64,000 bases of DNA from Xanthomonas sp. AM6 (GTDB lineage: Bacteria > Pseudomonadota > Gammaproteobacteria > Xanthomonadales > Xanthomonadaceae). Shown in pieces: positions 26,302 to 36,924 of the stretch. Both the position numbers and the translations under genes were made by a program. The stretch's first letter is position 1; every line of letters begins with the position of its first letter. The notes beneath the pieces are model-generated. The model searched no databases. It was not told the origin of the DNA and saw only the letters and a list, made by a program, of their open reading frames with translations. Location of the stretch: the NCBI RefSeq assembly GCF_025665335.1, contig NZ_CP106869.1, positions 1,452,501 to 1,516,500 of the forward strand. Reading direction: 5' to 3'.

Positions 26302-27066
26302 GTGGACAAAGTCGAAGAACGCATAGCAATGGGGGCGACGCGGGGCGTTGCAAGTGGCGCGGCCGTGCCGCGGCGGCGGCGCTGGTTGCGCTGGCTGTTG
26401 ATGGCGCCGCTGCTGTTCGTGTTGGCGAGTACGTCGCAGGTGCTGGCGCTGCGCTTCGTCGACCCGCCGTTCTCGGCGATGATGCTCGAGCGCCAGCTCG
26501 GCGCCTGGGGCGAGGGCGACTGGGCGTTCCGCGTCGCCTACGACTGGCGCGACAGCGCGCAGATCGCCTCCAGCCTGCCGATCTCGCTGGTGGCCGCCGA
26601 AGACCAGCGCTTTCCCAGCCACCACGGCTTCGACCTGCAGGCGATCGAGAAGGCGCGCGACCACAACGCGCGCGGCGGCCGCCTGCGCGGCGCCAGCACG
26701 ATCAGCCAGCAGGTGGCCAAGAACCTGTTCCTGTGGCAGGGCCGCAGTTGGCTGCGCAAGGGCCTGGAGGCCTGGTACACGGTACTGATCGAGGCGCTGT
26801 GGCCGAAGCGGCGGATCCTGGAGGTCTACGCCAACGTCGCCGAGTTCGGCGACGGGGTCTACGGCGTGCAGGCCGCGGCGCGCAGCTTCTGGGGCAAGGA
26901 CGCCGCGCAGCTGAGTCCGGCGCAGAGCGCGCTGCTGGCGGCGGTGTTGCCGGCGCCGCAACGCTACAACGCCGCGCGGCCAGGCCCCTACGTGCAGCGC
27001 CGCGCCAGCTGGATCCAGCGGCAGGCGCGGCAGCTGGGCGGACCCGCCTACCTGCAGGCGCCGTAG
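26302..27066 (+). CDS. mtgA: monofunctional biosynthetic peptidoglycan transglycosylase
   Basis: The protein is a GT51 glycosyltransferase that polymerises lipid II. A basic N-terminus leads into one membrane anchor (about 29-46 of the long form). The GT51 motifs are intact: [17 protein letters not shown] (catalytic Glu in motif 1), [15 protein letters not shown] (motif 2), [13 protein letters not shown] and [17 protein letters not shown]. There is no transpeptidase domain, so it is MtgA and not a class A PBP. The start is uncertain: GTG at 26302 (254 residues) or ATG at 26329 (245 residues). Confidence 0.93.
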   Translation: MDKVEERIAMGATRGVASGAAVPRRRRWLRWLLMAPLLFVLASTSQVLALRFVDPPFSAMMLERQLGAWGEGDWAFRVAYDWRDSAQIASSLPISLVAAEDQRFPSHHGFDLQAIEKARDHNARGGRLRGASTISQQVAKNLFLWQGRSWLRKGLEAWYTVLIEALWPKRRILEVYANVAEFGDGVYGVQAAARSFWGKDAAQLSPAQSALLAAVLPAPQRYNAARPGPYVQRRASWIQRQARQLGGPAYLQAP

Positions 27067-27082
27067 CCGAGACCGCAGCTCT

Positions 27083-27203
27083 AGCCCCTCTCGCATCGGG
27101 AGAGGAGTTGGGGCGAGGGTGCGGCCGTCCACGCAGAGTTCGGCGGCGGGCGTACCCTCATCCGCCCCTTCGGGGCACCTTCGCCCGAGGGGAGAAGGAG
27201 AGG
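27083..27203. repeat. composite dispersed repeat (GAGAGG/ACCCTC hairpin element)
   Basis: The first half reads AGCCCCTCTCGCATCGGGAG, then GAGTTGGGGCGAGGGTGCGG. The second half starts ACCCTCATCCGCCCCTTCGG and ends in CGAGGGGAGAAGGAGAGG. It is two hairpins joined by complementary GAGGGT/ACCCTC ends. The first half matches the element at 6192-6232 in reverse orientation. It fills the gap between mtgA and the glycosyltransferase. Confidence 0.7.
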
Positions 27204-27263
27204 CACTGGTCCCGTCCGGTGCTGGCGCTGGTGAACGTGCGGGCCGCTCCGTACCATCCATGC

Positions 27264-28286
27264 ATGGATTCCGAGCGCCTCACCGTCGTCGTCACCGCCT
27301 TCAACGAGGCGCAGACCCTGCCGCTGCTGCATCCGCGCATCCTCGCCGCGCTCGATGGCCTGGACGGCGTGGAGGGGCGGGTGCTGTACGTGGACGACGG
27401 CAGCCGCGATGCGACCTGGGAGGTGATCCTGGCGCTGGCCGCGGCCGATCCGCGGGTCGGCGCGCTGCGCCTGTCGCGCAATTTCGGCAAGGAGCTGGCG
27501 CTGACCGCGGGCCTGGATTTCGTCGAGCAGGGCGCGGCGATGCTGCTGGATGCCGACGGCCAGGATCCGCCGGAGCTGATCGCGCAGTTCGTCGCGCATT
27601 GGCGCGCCGGCTACGACGACATCTACGGCACCCGCATCGCGCGCGAGGGCGAGAGCTTGCTCAAGCGCGGCACCGCGTCGCTGTTCTACCGGGTGATCGG
27701 GCGCCTGTCGAAGACGCCGATCCCGGCCGACACCGGCGATTTCCGCCTGCTGTCGCCGCGCGCGCTGGCGGCGCTGGGGCAGTTGCGCGAACGCCACCGG
27801 TTCATGAAGGGCCTGTTCGGCTGGGTCGGCTTCCGCCAGTTGGCGCTGCCGTACCGGCGCGCGCCGCGCCTGGCTGGGCGCAGCAAGTTCGGCCTGTGGC
27901 GGCTGTGGAACTTCGCGCTGGAGGGCATCACCAGCTTCTCCACCGCGCCGCTGCGCGCGGCGACCTATCTGGGCCTGGCGACCGCGGTGGGCGCGTTCCT
28001 GTTCGCGGCGTGGATCGTGGTCAAGGCGGCGCTGTGGGGCGATCCGGTCGCCGGCTGGCCGACGATGATGACGGCGATCCTGTTCCTGGGCGGCGCGCAG
28101 CTGATCGCGCTGGGCCTGATCGGCGAATACCTGGGCCGGCTGTACGAGGAATCCAAGCAGCGCCCGCTGTATCTGGTCGACACCTGGCGCGCACCGGCCG
28201 GAGGAGTATCCTCGGCCGTGCGATCCAGCGAACCGGGAGGCAGTGATGCGTACGGTGCGACAGTTGTTGGGCGACAAGGGCGGTGA
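27264..28286 (+). CDS. GT2 family polyprenyl-phosphate-type glycosyltransferase
   Basis: The 340-residue protein has an N-terminal GT-A domain (VVVTAFNEAQTLPLL, VLYVDDGSRDATWE, LSRNFGKELALTAGLD, MLLDADGQDPPEL, TGDFRLLSP). Two C-terminal membrane helices follow (about 232-255 and 265-290), with YLGRLYEESKQRPLYLV. This is the DPM1/GtrB/ArnC layout, which transfers a sugar to undecaprenyl phosphate on the inner leaflet. The sugar and acceptor pathway are not shown by neighbours. Its last 41 bases overlap the CBS-domain gene. Confidence 0.9.
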   Translation: MDSERLTVVVTAFNEAQTLPLLHPRILAALDGLDGVEGRVLYVDDGSRDATWEVILALAAADPRVGALRLSRNFGKELALTAGLDFVEQGAAMLLDADGQDPPELIAQFVAHWRAGYDDIYGTRIAREGESLLKRGTASLFYRVIGRLSKTPIPADTGDFRLLSPRALAALGQLRERHRFMKGLFGWVGFRQLALPYRRAPRLAGRSKFGLWRLWNFALEGITSFSTAPLRAATYLGLATAVGAFLFAAWIVVKAALWGDPVAGWPTMMTAILFLGGAQLIALGLIGEYLGRLYEESKQRPLYLVDTWRAPAGGVSSAVRSSEPGGSDAYGATVVGRQGR

Positions 28287-28674
28287 GATCCACGCGGTCT
28301 CGCCGGATGCGGCGGTGATCGATGCGCTGCGGCTGATGGCCGACAAGGGCATCGGCGCGGTCCTGGTGATGCAGGACGGGCGCCTGGCCGGGATCCTCTC
28401 CGAGCGCGACTATGCGCGCAAGGTGGTGCTGCAGGATCGCTCGTCGGCGACCACGCCGGTGCGCGACATCATGAGCGCGAAGGTCTACACGGTGGACCCG
28501 TCGCAGAGCGTGCAGCAGTGCATGGAGCTGATGACCGGCCAGCGCATCCGCCATCTGCCGGTGGTGCAGGCCGGCGCGGTGGTCGGGGTGATCTCGATCG
28601 GCGACCTGGTCAAGGCAGTGATCGAGGAGCAGCAGCAGGAACTCGATCAGCTGCAGCGCTACATCACCAGTTAG
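28246..28674 (+). CDS. CBS-domain pair protein
   Basis: The 142-residue protein has two CBS motifs (about 8-60: VIDALRLMADKGIGAVLVMQ, then LAGILSERDYARKV; about 72-125: SVQQCMELMTGQRIRHLPVV). Stand-alone CBS pairs bind adenine nucleotides or SAM and act as energy or stress sensors. A strong GGGAGG site stands 5 bases before the ATG. The gene starts inside the 3' end of the glycosyltransferase in another frame, so the two are probably co-expressed. Confidence 0.9.
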   Translation: MRTVRQLLGDKGGEIHAVSPDAAVIDALRLMADKGIGAVLVMQDGRLAGILSERDYARKVVLQDRSSATTPVRDIMSAKVYTVDPSQSVQQCMELMTGQRIRHLPVVQAGAVVGVISIGDLVKAVIEEQQQELDQLQRYITS

Positions 28675-28755
28675 CGCGGGATTCGAGTTGGACGAGCTGC
28701 GTACACCCACCAGTCCGGGGCGATGTGCCGCTGCGGCACGCGCGCCGGCGGCACC

Positions 28756-28832
28756 TGGGATTGGGGATTCGGAAAATCAAAGGCGCATCAGTCCGCTTTT
28801 GCGAATCCCCAATCCCAAATCCCCAATCCCGG
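28756..28832. repeat. inverted pair of GGGATTGGGGATTCG repeats
   Basis: GGGATTGGGGATTCG (28758-28772) faces a longer arm with GAATCCCCAATCCC followed by AAATCCCCAATCCC (28803-28831), 30 bases apart. The right arm ends 2 bases before the AsmA stop codon. It is the shortest of the four pairs in the window and could form a hairpin between the convergent CBS and AsmA genes. Confidence 0.75.
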
Positions 28833-28833
28833 C

Positions 28834-30813
28834 TCACTTGGCATAGCTGCCGCCGCAGTCGCTGTCCTTGCCCGGGCCGGTTTCCAGCGTCGCCAGCAGG
28901 GCGGCCGGCGGGGCGATGCTGCCCAGCGCCAGGGCGATCGCGCCGCGCATGCCCAGGGCCTTGAAGTCGGGGCGGAAGCTCGGGTCCTTGAAGGTGCCGC
29001 CGACGCGCAGCGGCGAGCGCAGCGACAGGATGCTGCGGTCCTTCGGACGCGCCTTCAGCAGCAGGTCCAGTTTCTCCTGGTCCAGGTCGATGGTGCCGCT
29101 GCCGACGATCAGCGTGTCGGTGCTGTCGAAGGCCAGCGCGCGCGTGTCCATCACCCCGTCCCTGACCGCGAAATCGCCGAATGCGCAGCGCACCGGGATC
29201 TCGCGGTCCTTGGTGATCAGGAACTTCAGCGACTCGGCGATGTCCAGCCCGGCCAGTTCCATGATCAGGTTGCTGATGTGGCCCTTGCCCATGCCGATGG
29301 CCACGCTGCCGTCGGAAGTGCCGAGCATCTGCGCGATCGAGTTGCCGGTGCCGGCCAGCGCGATCTCGCCGCCGATCGCGCCGGAGGCTTCCTTGGCCAG
29401 TTGCCCGTCCGGGAACAGCTTGCCCAGCTGCATGCCGCGCACCGAGATCTGCGCGCGGGTGGCGATGGTCGGCTTGCGCGCGTCCATGCGGATGTCCGAG
29501 CGGATGTTGCCGCCGGCCACGCCGAAATTGAGCGGTTGCAGCAGCAGGACGCCGTCGTTGAGCTTCAGGTGCGCGTCCATGTCGTCCAGCGGCAGCTTTT
29601 GCGCGTTGATCCGCTGCGCCTTCCAGCGCACGTCGGCGTCCATCGAGCGCAGCTTGCCGAGGTTGTACGGGGTGGAGGGCAGCACCTTGGTATCGGCTGC
29701 GAGCTTGGCGGCCTGTTCCTTCTGCTGCTCGTTGGCGGTCTCGCCGGCGCCGGTGCGCGGCGGCGCGCCGACGAAGCCGGCCAGGTCGTCGAAGTCCAGG
29801 CGCCGCGAGCGCAGGTCCGCGCGCAGGAACGGGCGCTGCCCGGCGGTGTCGATCTGCACGTCGCCGGCCAGGTCGCTGTCGCCGGCGCGGCCGCTGAAAT
29901 CCTCGTAGCGCCAGATTTCGCCGTTGCGCTTGAGCCGGCCGTCGAGCTGGTAGGGCGGCGTGGACGGAATGGCGATGCCGAGCAGCGGGTACAGGTGCGC
30001 CATGTCCGCGCCGGCCAGGTTCAGCTGCAGGTCGAACACGCGCAACTGGAACGGATTGGTCAAGGTGCCGCGCATGTGCGCGCGGGTGCTGCCGGCGCTG
30101 CCGCGCAGGTCGATCTTGAACGGATGATCGCTTTCGCTCAGTTCCAGCGGCGAGGCGGTACTGCCCTTGAGCGTGAACGGATTGCCGCGCCAGCGGCCGT
30201 CGCCGGCGACCGCGATCGGCGGTGCGGCATCGCCGCGGCGGCGCTGCGAGGTCAGGCTGTCGACGCTGACGTCGATGTCGGTGCGGCCGGGGACGTCCTG
30301 GAACTTGAGCCGTCCCTGCTGCACCAGCAGGCGCCCGAGCACCACCTGGGTGCCGCCGTCGTTGCTGCCGAAACTCCAGTTGCCCGGCCGCCCGTCCGGC
30401 CCGGTTTCCAGCAGCAGGTTCGGCTGCGTCAGGCGGATCTCCGGGACGCGCACCTTGCCGCGCAGCAGCGGCCACAGCGCCAGGTCGATCTCGGCGCGTT
30501 GCGCGCTGGCCATCTGCGGTTGCTTGGACCAGTCGGCGTTGGCGAAGCGCAGGCCATCGCCGCGGATCGTGGTGGTGCCACCGAGGTCGACGTCGAGGTC
30601 GCCGTCGATGTGGAATTCGCGGCCGGTCTTGGCCTGCACCGCGCGCTCGACCGGGCCCTTGAACCAGTTCCAGTCGAAGATCAGGATGACGATCAGCAGC
30701 ACCAGCACCAGCGCGCCGAGCACGAACGGCCAGCGCCGCAGGCGGCCGTCGGGACGGCGCCAGGGCCAGGAGCGGTGCCGGCCTCGTGCCGCGGGAGTGG
30801 GTTCGCGATCCAT
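28834..30813 (-). CDS. AsmA-family inner-membrane-anchored protein
   Basis: The 659-residue protein has a basic N-terminus, one membrane anchor (about 27-46), and a long beta-rich periplasmic part. The AsmA N-terminal signature is present (GPVERAVQAKTGREFHIDGD, then LGGTTTIRGDGLRFANADW) and so is the C-terminal AsmA_2 region (GGEIALAGTGNSIAQMLGTS, then LLLKARPKDRSILSLRSPLR). AsmA-like proteins are thought to form bridges that move phospholipids to the outer membrane. It stands alone, 50 bases from the hemolysin III gene on the same strand. Confidence 0.88.
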   Translation of the reverse strand: MDREPTPAARGRHRSWPWRRPDGRLRRWPFVLGALVLVLLIVILIFDWNWFKGPVERAVQAKTGREFHIDGDLDVDLGGTTTIRGDGLRFANADWSKQPQMASAQRAEIDLALWPLLRGKVRVPEIRLTQPNLLLETGPDGRPGNWSFGSNDGGTQVVLGRLLVQQGRLKFQDVPGRTDIDVSVDSLTSQRRRGDAAPPIAVAGDGRWRGNPFTLKGSTASPLELSESDHPFKIDLRGSAGSTRAHMRGTLTNPFQLRVFDLQLNLAGADMAHLYPLLGIAIPSTPPYQLDGRLKRNGEIWRYEDFSGRAGDSDLAGDVQIDTAGQRPFLRADLRSRRLDFDDLAGFVGAPPRTGAGETANEQQKEQAAKLAADTKVLPSTPYNLGKLRSMDADVRWKAQRINAQKLPLDDMDAHLKLNDGVLLLQPLNFGVAGGNIRSDIRMDARKPTIATRAQISVRGMQLGKLFPDGQLAKEASGAIGGEIALAGTGNSIAQMLGTSDGSVAIGMGKGHISNLIMELAGLDIAESLKFLITKDREIPVRCAFGDFAVRDGVMDTRALAFDSTDTLIVGSGTIDLDQEKLDLLLKARPKDRSILSLRSPLRVGGTFKDPSFRPDFKALGMRGAIALALGSIAPPAALLATLETGPGKDSDCGGSYAK

Positions 30814-30863
30814 CGCGCCATACTAGGCGCCGGCCGTGCAGGCGACGCGAAAGTCCGCCGCGC

Positions 30864-31535
30864 TCAGAGCACTTGCGCGGTCACCGCGACGAAGTGGCAG
30901 ACGCTGCCGGCGAGCACGAACAGGTGCCAGATCGCATGGAAGTAGCGCACCGTGTCGCGCTGGTAGAAGTAGGTGCCCAGCGTGTAGAACAGGCCGCCGG
31001 CCAGCAGCCAGCACAGGGTCGGGACGTCGACCGAATGCAGCAGCGGCTCGATCGCGACCACGATCAGCCAGCCCATGGCCAGGTAGAGGATGGTCGACAG
31101 CAGGCGGAAGCGGCCGGTGAAGAACAGCTTGAAGATCACCCCGGCCAGGGCGATGGTCCAGATCGCCGCGAACAGGCCCCAGCCCCACGGGCCGCGCAGG
31201 CCGATCAGGGTGAACGGCGTGTAGGTGCCGGCGATCAGCACGTAGATCGCGCAGTGGTCCAGTACCTGCAGCCGTGCCTTGGCGCCGGGATGCGGGATGG
31301 CGTGGTACAGCGTGGAGGCGGTGTACAGCAGCAGCAAGGCGACCCCGAACACGATCGCGCCGGCCAGTTGCCAGCCGTCGCCGTAGATCGCGGCCAGGGT
31401 GATCAGCACCGAACTGCCGGCCAGCGCGGCGACCGCGCCCAGGCCGTGGGTCAGGGCGCTGGCGAGTTCGTCGCGCCAGTCGGTAGAAGGTGGCGCGTCT
31501 GCGTGGATGAGCGAGGACGGCTGATCGGCTTCCAT
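30864..31535 (-). CDS. hemolysin III (TrhA/PAQR-like) family membrane protein
   Basis: The 223-residue protein has seven hydrophobic segments. The conserved polar residues of the HlyIII/PAQR fold are visible: the S and H of TASTLYHAIPH, D and H in LQVLDHCAIYVLIAGTYTP and the C-terminal histidines of HAIWHLFVLAGSVCHF. PAQR relatives are zinc-dependent hydrolases; E. coli TrhA takes part in membrane energetics homeostasis, so the haemolysin name is historical. The ATG at 31535 is preferred to the longer frame because it starts just before the conserved WRDELASALTHGLG helix. Confidence 0.9.
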   Translation of the reverse strand: MEADQPSSLIHADAPPSTDWRDELASALTHGLGAVAALAGSSVLITLAAIYGDGWQLAGAIVFGVALLLLYTASTLYHAIPHPGAKARLQVLDHCAIYVLIAGTYTPFTLIGLRGPWGWGLFAAIWTIALAGVIFKLFFTGRFRLLSTILYLAMGWLIVVAIEPLLHSVDVPTLCWLLAGGLFYTLGTYFYQRDTVRYFHAIWHLFVLAGSVCHFVAVTAQVL

Positions 31536-31652
31536 GGCCGGAAACGGTACCGCACTTGCGAGCGATTCGCATCCGTTGCGCCGCAGCACGTGGCGCGCGG
31601 TTCACGCCCGCGCGCCGTGCGGCGTCAGCCCAGGGAATTCAGTGCGGCCTGA

Positions 31653-33257
<1,605 letters not shown>

Positions 33258-33303
33258 GGCAACGGCGCCCACTGGGCGATCACGGCAACAGGGAAGGGCG
33301 GAA

Positions 33304-34338
33304 TTATAGCGCCGCGGCGCCGGCCACGGGTTGCACGGGGTCCGTGGCCCCGGCGCTGCGCGGCAGCTTGAGTTCGCCGAGCGCACCGGCCATGCGGAAC
33401 GGGATCGACTCCAGGCGCATGCCGCGGTTGACCTGCACGGCGAAGTGCAGGTGCGGCGCGGTGCTCAGGCCGGTGTTGCCGGACAGCGCCAGGCGTTGCC
33501 CGGCGGCCACGCGCTGGCCCGGCTGCACCGCCACGCCCTGCGGCGCCAGGTGCGCGTACAGCGCCATGCTGCCGTCGGCGTGCAGGACGCGCACGAAATT
33601 GGCGCGGCCGCCGAAGGTCTCGCGGTCCAGCCCGGCCTCGGCGAAGCCCGCTTCCACCTGCATCACCGTGCCGGCGCGCGCGGCCAGCACCGGCGTGCCT
33701 TCGGCCAGGGCGAAATCCAGCGCGTCGTGGTTCTGTGCGTCGTGGTGGCTGAAGCGGCCGCCCGCGCCCTGGTCCACGCGCACCGGGACATCGGCGAACG
33801 GCAGCCGGTACAGGGCGTCCTGCGGCCTGGCGGCCGGATCGCCGGGCACGGCCTCCAGCACCAGGTCGAGCGGGGCGGCGTAGCGCGGGTCGCTGGCGTA
33901 CAGCCGCGACAGCAGCGCGCTGCCGCGGGCCGGCAGGACCGCGCGCAGCGGCAGCGCCGGCACCGCGGCGACGTTGTCGGCGCGGCGGTAGCGCAACTGC
34001 ACCTGCACGGGGCCGTCCAGGCGGTTGTCGGCCCAGGCCTGCTGGCGCGCCGGCTGGCCTTCCAGGCGCAGCCGCGCCAAGGCCATCTGCGTTGGCGGGT
34101 GCGCCTGCGGCGCCTGTTCCGGTATCGCGTCGCGCTGCGGATCGGCGGCGTGGTCGCCGTAGTGGGCGATGCCGTCGGCGTCCCGCCACGCATACAGGGT
34201 GGCCGCATCCAGGCAGGCCGCCGTGGCCAGCAGCGGCCAGGCGGCCAGCAGCAGACGGTACGGCACGGCGCGGCGGGGATGCCGCAGCGCGGCGGCGCGG
34301 GCGGGGGCGGTGGCGGTGGCCGGGCACTGGCCGGGCAT
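33304..34338 (-). CDS. M23-family peptidoglycan peptidase
   Basis: The 344-residue protein has an N-terminal basic segment and signal helix (about 26-46, [20 protein letters not shown]). A short DUF4124-like strand region follows ([19 protein letters not shown]). The C-terminal LytM/M23 domain spans about 190-320, with zinc ligands in [16 protein letters not shown] (H and D) and the HxH motif [10 protein letters not shown]. Both metal motifs are intact, so it could be an active endopeptidase rather than an EnvC/NlpD-type activator. A lone gene, divergent from the met operon. Confidence 0.88.
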   Translation of the reverse strand: MPGQCPATATAPARAAALRHPRRAVPYRLLLAAWPLLATAACLDAATLYAWRDADGIAHYGDHAADPQRDAIPEQAPQAHPPTQMALARLRLEGQPARQQAWADNRLDGPVQVQLRYRRADNVAAVPALPLRAVLPARGSALLSRLYASDPRYAAPLDLVLEAVPGDPAARPQDALYRLPFADVPVRVDQGAGGRFSHHDAQNHDALDFALAEGTPVLAARAGTVMQVEAGFAEAGLDRETFGGRANFVRVLHADGSMALYAHLAPQGVAVQPGQRVAAGQRLALSGNTGLSTAPHLHFAVQVNRGMRLESIPFRMAGALGELKLPRSAGATDPVQPVAGAAAL

Positions 34339-34438
34339 CTGAACTCCTGGCGCGGCGCGGGGGATCGCCGTGGCAGCGCGGAGTATGCGGCAGCGGCGGC
34401 CGCGGCTTCCTTATATCGCTCCATCCGAATAAAGAGAT

Positions 34439-34467
34439 TTGACATTGCCGGAAAACGCTGGCATCGT
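34439..34467 (+). promoter_or_regulatory. promoter of the metX-metB-hom operon
   Basis: TTGACA (34439-34444), a 17-base spacer and CATCGT (34462-34467, 3 of 6 matches). Transcription would start at about 34474, exactly the first base of the riboswitch P1 stem. Confidence 0.65.
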
Positions 34468-34473
34468 GGCTCC

Positions 34474-34588
34474 ACCATCGAGACCGGCGGAGGGACAGGC
34501 CCTTTGATGCCGGGGCAGCCAGCGGACGCGCAAGCGGACGTGTAGGTGCCAAATCCTGCGGGGACCACCGCGTCCGCCGAAAGATGGT
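34474..34588 (+). promoter_or_regulatory. SAM-I (S-box) riboswitch
   Basis: The conserved S-box core is readable in order: P1 arm ACCATC, GAGA junction, GGAGGGACAGGCCC with TGATGCCGGGGCAGCC forming P2 and the pseudoknot loop, GGTGCCAAATCCTGC after P3, then P4 (GCGGGGAC/GTCCGC) and GAAAGATGGT closing P1 (34474-34479 with 34583-34588). The window to the metX start (72 bases) has no T-run but does have a GAGCT/AGCTC hairpin near 34619-34634, so control of translation seems more likely than of termination. High SAM would switch off methionine synthesis from homoserine. Confidence 0.93.
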
Positions 34589-34660
34589 TCGATCCGTGCC
34601 TTCCGCACGTCGAACGCGAGCTCCGCGAAGCTCGATGGCCGTTCCTCCCCGGATATCGCC

Positions 34661-35710
34661 ATGAGCCTCGTGAATACGCCCAACCGTCCCCTTGCCGTGA
34701 ATGCGCCGCTCGACCGCCACGCCGCCGACGTGGCGCCGGCCGCCGATGGCCTGCTCGCGCTGCGCGGCGAAGCCGCGGTGGCGCTGCCGCTGCGCCATGC
34801 CGGCGTGCAGCTGCTGCGGCTGCGCTACGAACTCACCGGCCCGGCCCACGCGCCGGTGGTGTTCGTCGCCGGCGGCATTTCCGCGCACCGCCATCTGGCC
34901 GCCAACGCCAGCTTCCCCGAGAAGGGCTGGGCCGAGGGCCTGGTCGCCGCCGGGCGCGCGCTGGACCCGAGCCAGCGGCGGCTGCTGGCGTTCGATTTCG
35001 TCGGCGCCGACGGCAGCCTGGACGCGCCGATCGACAGCGCCGACCAGGCCGATGCGATCGCCGCGCTGCTGGACGCGCTGGGCATCGCGCAGCTGCATGG
35101 CTTCGTCGGCTATTCCTACGGCGCGCTGGTCGGCCTGCAGCTGGCGGTGCGGCATCCGCAGCGGCTGCACAGGCTGGTCGCGGTCAGCGGCGCGCACCGC
35201 GCGCATCCGTACGCGGCGGCGTGGCGCGCGCTGCAGCGCCGTGCGGTGGCGCTGGGCCAGTTGCAGTGCGCCGAGAGCCACGGGCTGTCGCTGGCGCGTC
35301 AGTTCGCGATGCTCAGCTACCGCACCCCGGAAGAATTCGGCGAGCGCTTCGATGCGCCGCCGGAAGTGATCAACGGCCGCGTCCGCGTCGCCGCCGAGGA
35401 CTACCTGGATGCCGCCGGCGCGCAGTACGTGGCGCGCACCCAGGTCAACGCCTACCTGCGCCTGTCCGAGTCCATCGACCTGCACCGCATCGACCCGGCC
35501 GCCGTCGCCGTGCCCACCGTGGTGGTCGCGGTCGAAGGCGATCGCCTGGTGCCGCTGGCCGACCTGGTCACCCTGGTCGAAGGGCTGGGCCCGCGCGGCA
35601 GCCTGCGCGTGCTGCGCTCGCCGTACGGCCACGACGCCTTCCTGAAAGAAACCGACCGCATCGACGCGATCCTCGCCACCGCCCTGCGCCCCACCGGAGC
35701 TACCGCATGA
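34661..35710 (+). CDS. metX: homoserine O-acyltransferase, MetX family
   Basis: The 349-residue alpha/beta-hydrolase-fold acyltransferase activates homoserine for methionine synthesis. It has the MetX-like FVAGGISAHRH, FDFVGADGSLDAP, the nucleophile elbow GYSYGALVGLQLAVRHP and the catalytic D/H in VEGDRLVPL and SPYGHDAFLKE. It is the first gene behind a SAM-I riboswitch and its stop overlaps metB by ATGA. Xanthomonadal members of this family have been linked to succinyl as well as acetyl transfer; the sequence alone does not decide. I prefer the generic acyltransferase name. Confidence 0.9.
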   Translation: MSLVNTPNRPLAVNAPLDRHAADVAPAADGLLALRGEAAVALPLRHAGVQLLRLRYELTGPAHAPVVFVAGGISAHRHLAANASFPEKGWAEGLVAAGRALDPSQRRLLAFDFVGADGSLDAPIDSADQADAIAALLDALGIAQLHGFVGYSYGALVGLQLAVRHPQRLHRLVAVSGAHRAHPYAAAWRALQRRAVALGQLQCAESHGLSLARQFAMLSYRTPEEFGERFDAPPEVINGRVRVAAEDYLDAAGAQYVARTQVNAYLRLSESIDLHRIDPAAVAVPTVVVAVEGDRLVPLADLVTLVEGLGPRGSLRVLRSPYGHDAFLKETDRIDAILATALRPTGATA

Positions 35711-36924
35711 GCACTGCCCACGACAACGATCTGCCCTGCAGCGCCGCCACCGCCGCGGTGCGCGCCGGCATCGACCGCGACACCGCCTACGGCGCGGTGA
35801 CCCCGCCGATCGTGCTGTCGTCGAACTTCAGCTTCGACGGCTTCGGCAACAAGCGCCAGTACGACTACACCCGCAGCGGCAACCCGACCCGCGACCTGCT
35901 CGGCGAGGCGCTGGCGGAGCTGGAAGGCGGCGCCGGCGGCGTGATCACCGCCACCGGCATGGGCGCGATCAACCTGGTGCTCAACGCGCTGCTGCAGCCC
36001 GGCGACAAGCTGGTGGTGCCGCACGACGCCTACGGCGGCAGCTGGCGCCTGTTCAACGCGCTGGCCAGGAAGGGCCACTTCGACCTGATCACCGCCGACC
36101 TGACCGATCCGCGCTCGCTGGCCGAGGCGCTGGCGCAGTCGCCGAAGCTGGTGCTGATCGAGACCCCGTCCAACCCGCTGCTGCGCATCACCGACCTGCG
36201 CTTCGTCATCGATGCCGCGCACAAGGCCGGCGCGCTGGCGGTGGTCGACAACACCTTCCTGTCGCCGGCGCTGCAGAAGCCGATCGCCTTCGGTGCCGAC
36301 CTGGTCATCCACTCCACCACCAAGTACGTCAATGGCCACAGCGACGTGGTCGGCGGTGCGGTGATCGCCGCCGATGCCGAGCTGCACCAGCAACTGGTGT
36401 GGTGGGCGAACGCGCTGGGCCTGACCGGTTCGCCGTTCGATGCGTTCCTGACCCTGCGCGGGCTGCGCACGCTGGACGCGCGGCTGCGCGTGCACCAGGA
36501 GAACGCGCAGGCGGTGGTGGCGCTGCTGGACGGGCATGCGGCGGTCAGCCAGGTCTACTACCCGGGCCTGGCCACGCATCCGGGGCATGCGGTCGCGGCA
36601 CGGCAGCAGCAGGGCTTCGGCGCGATGATCAGCTTCGAGCTGGCCGGCGGCGAGGCCGAGGTGCGCGCCTTCGTCGACGGCCTGCGCTATTTCACCCTGG
36701 CCGAATCGCTGGGCGGCGTGGAGAGTCTGGTGGCGCATCCGGCGTCGATGACGCATGCGGCGATGACCGCCGAGGCGCGCGCCAGTGCCGGCATCGGCGA
36801 CGGCCTGCTGCGCCTGTCGGTGGGCATCGAGTCCAGCGAAGACTTGATCGCCGACCTGCAGGCCGGTCTGCTGCGTGCGCAGCAGGCCGGCGAGGCGCTG
36901 GCGCGCAAACGGGTGGACGCGTGA
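35707..36924 (+). CDS. metB: cystathionine gamma-synthase
   Basis: The 405-residue PLP enzyme of the Cys/Met-metabolism family condenses O-acyl-homoserine with cysteine. Fold markers: TPPIVLSSNFSFDGFG, YDYTRSGNPTRDLL, ATGMGAINLVLNALL and the PLP lysine in IHSTTKYVNGHSDVVGG, then the C-terminal LAESLGGVESLVAHPASMTH. A MetC or MetZ activity cannot be excluded by motif alone, but the position between an acyltransferase and homoserine dehydrogenase fits MetB. It overlaps its neighbours by 4 bases on each side. Confidence 0.92.
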   Translation: MSTAHDNDLPCSAATAAVRAGIDRDTAYGAVTPPIVLSSNFSFDGFGNKRQYDYTRSGNPTRDLLGEALAELEGGAGGVITATGMGAINLVLNALLQPGDKLVVPHDAYGGSWRLFNALARKGHFDLITADLTDPRSLAEALAQSPKLVLIETPSNPLLRITDLRFVIDAAHKAGALAVVDNTFLSPALQKPIAFGADLVIHSTTKYVNGHSDVVGGAVIAADAELHQQLVWWANALGLTGSPFDAFLTLRGLRTLDARLRVHQENAQAVVALLDGHAAVSQVYYPGLATHPGHAVAARQQQGFGAMISFELAGGEAEVRAFVDGLRYFTLAESLGGVESLVAHPASMTHAAMTAEARASAGIGDGLLRLSVGIESSEDLIADLQAGLLRAQQAGEALARKRVDA

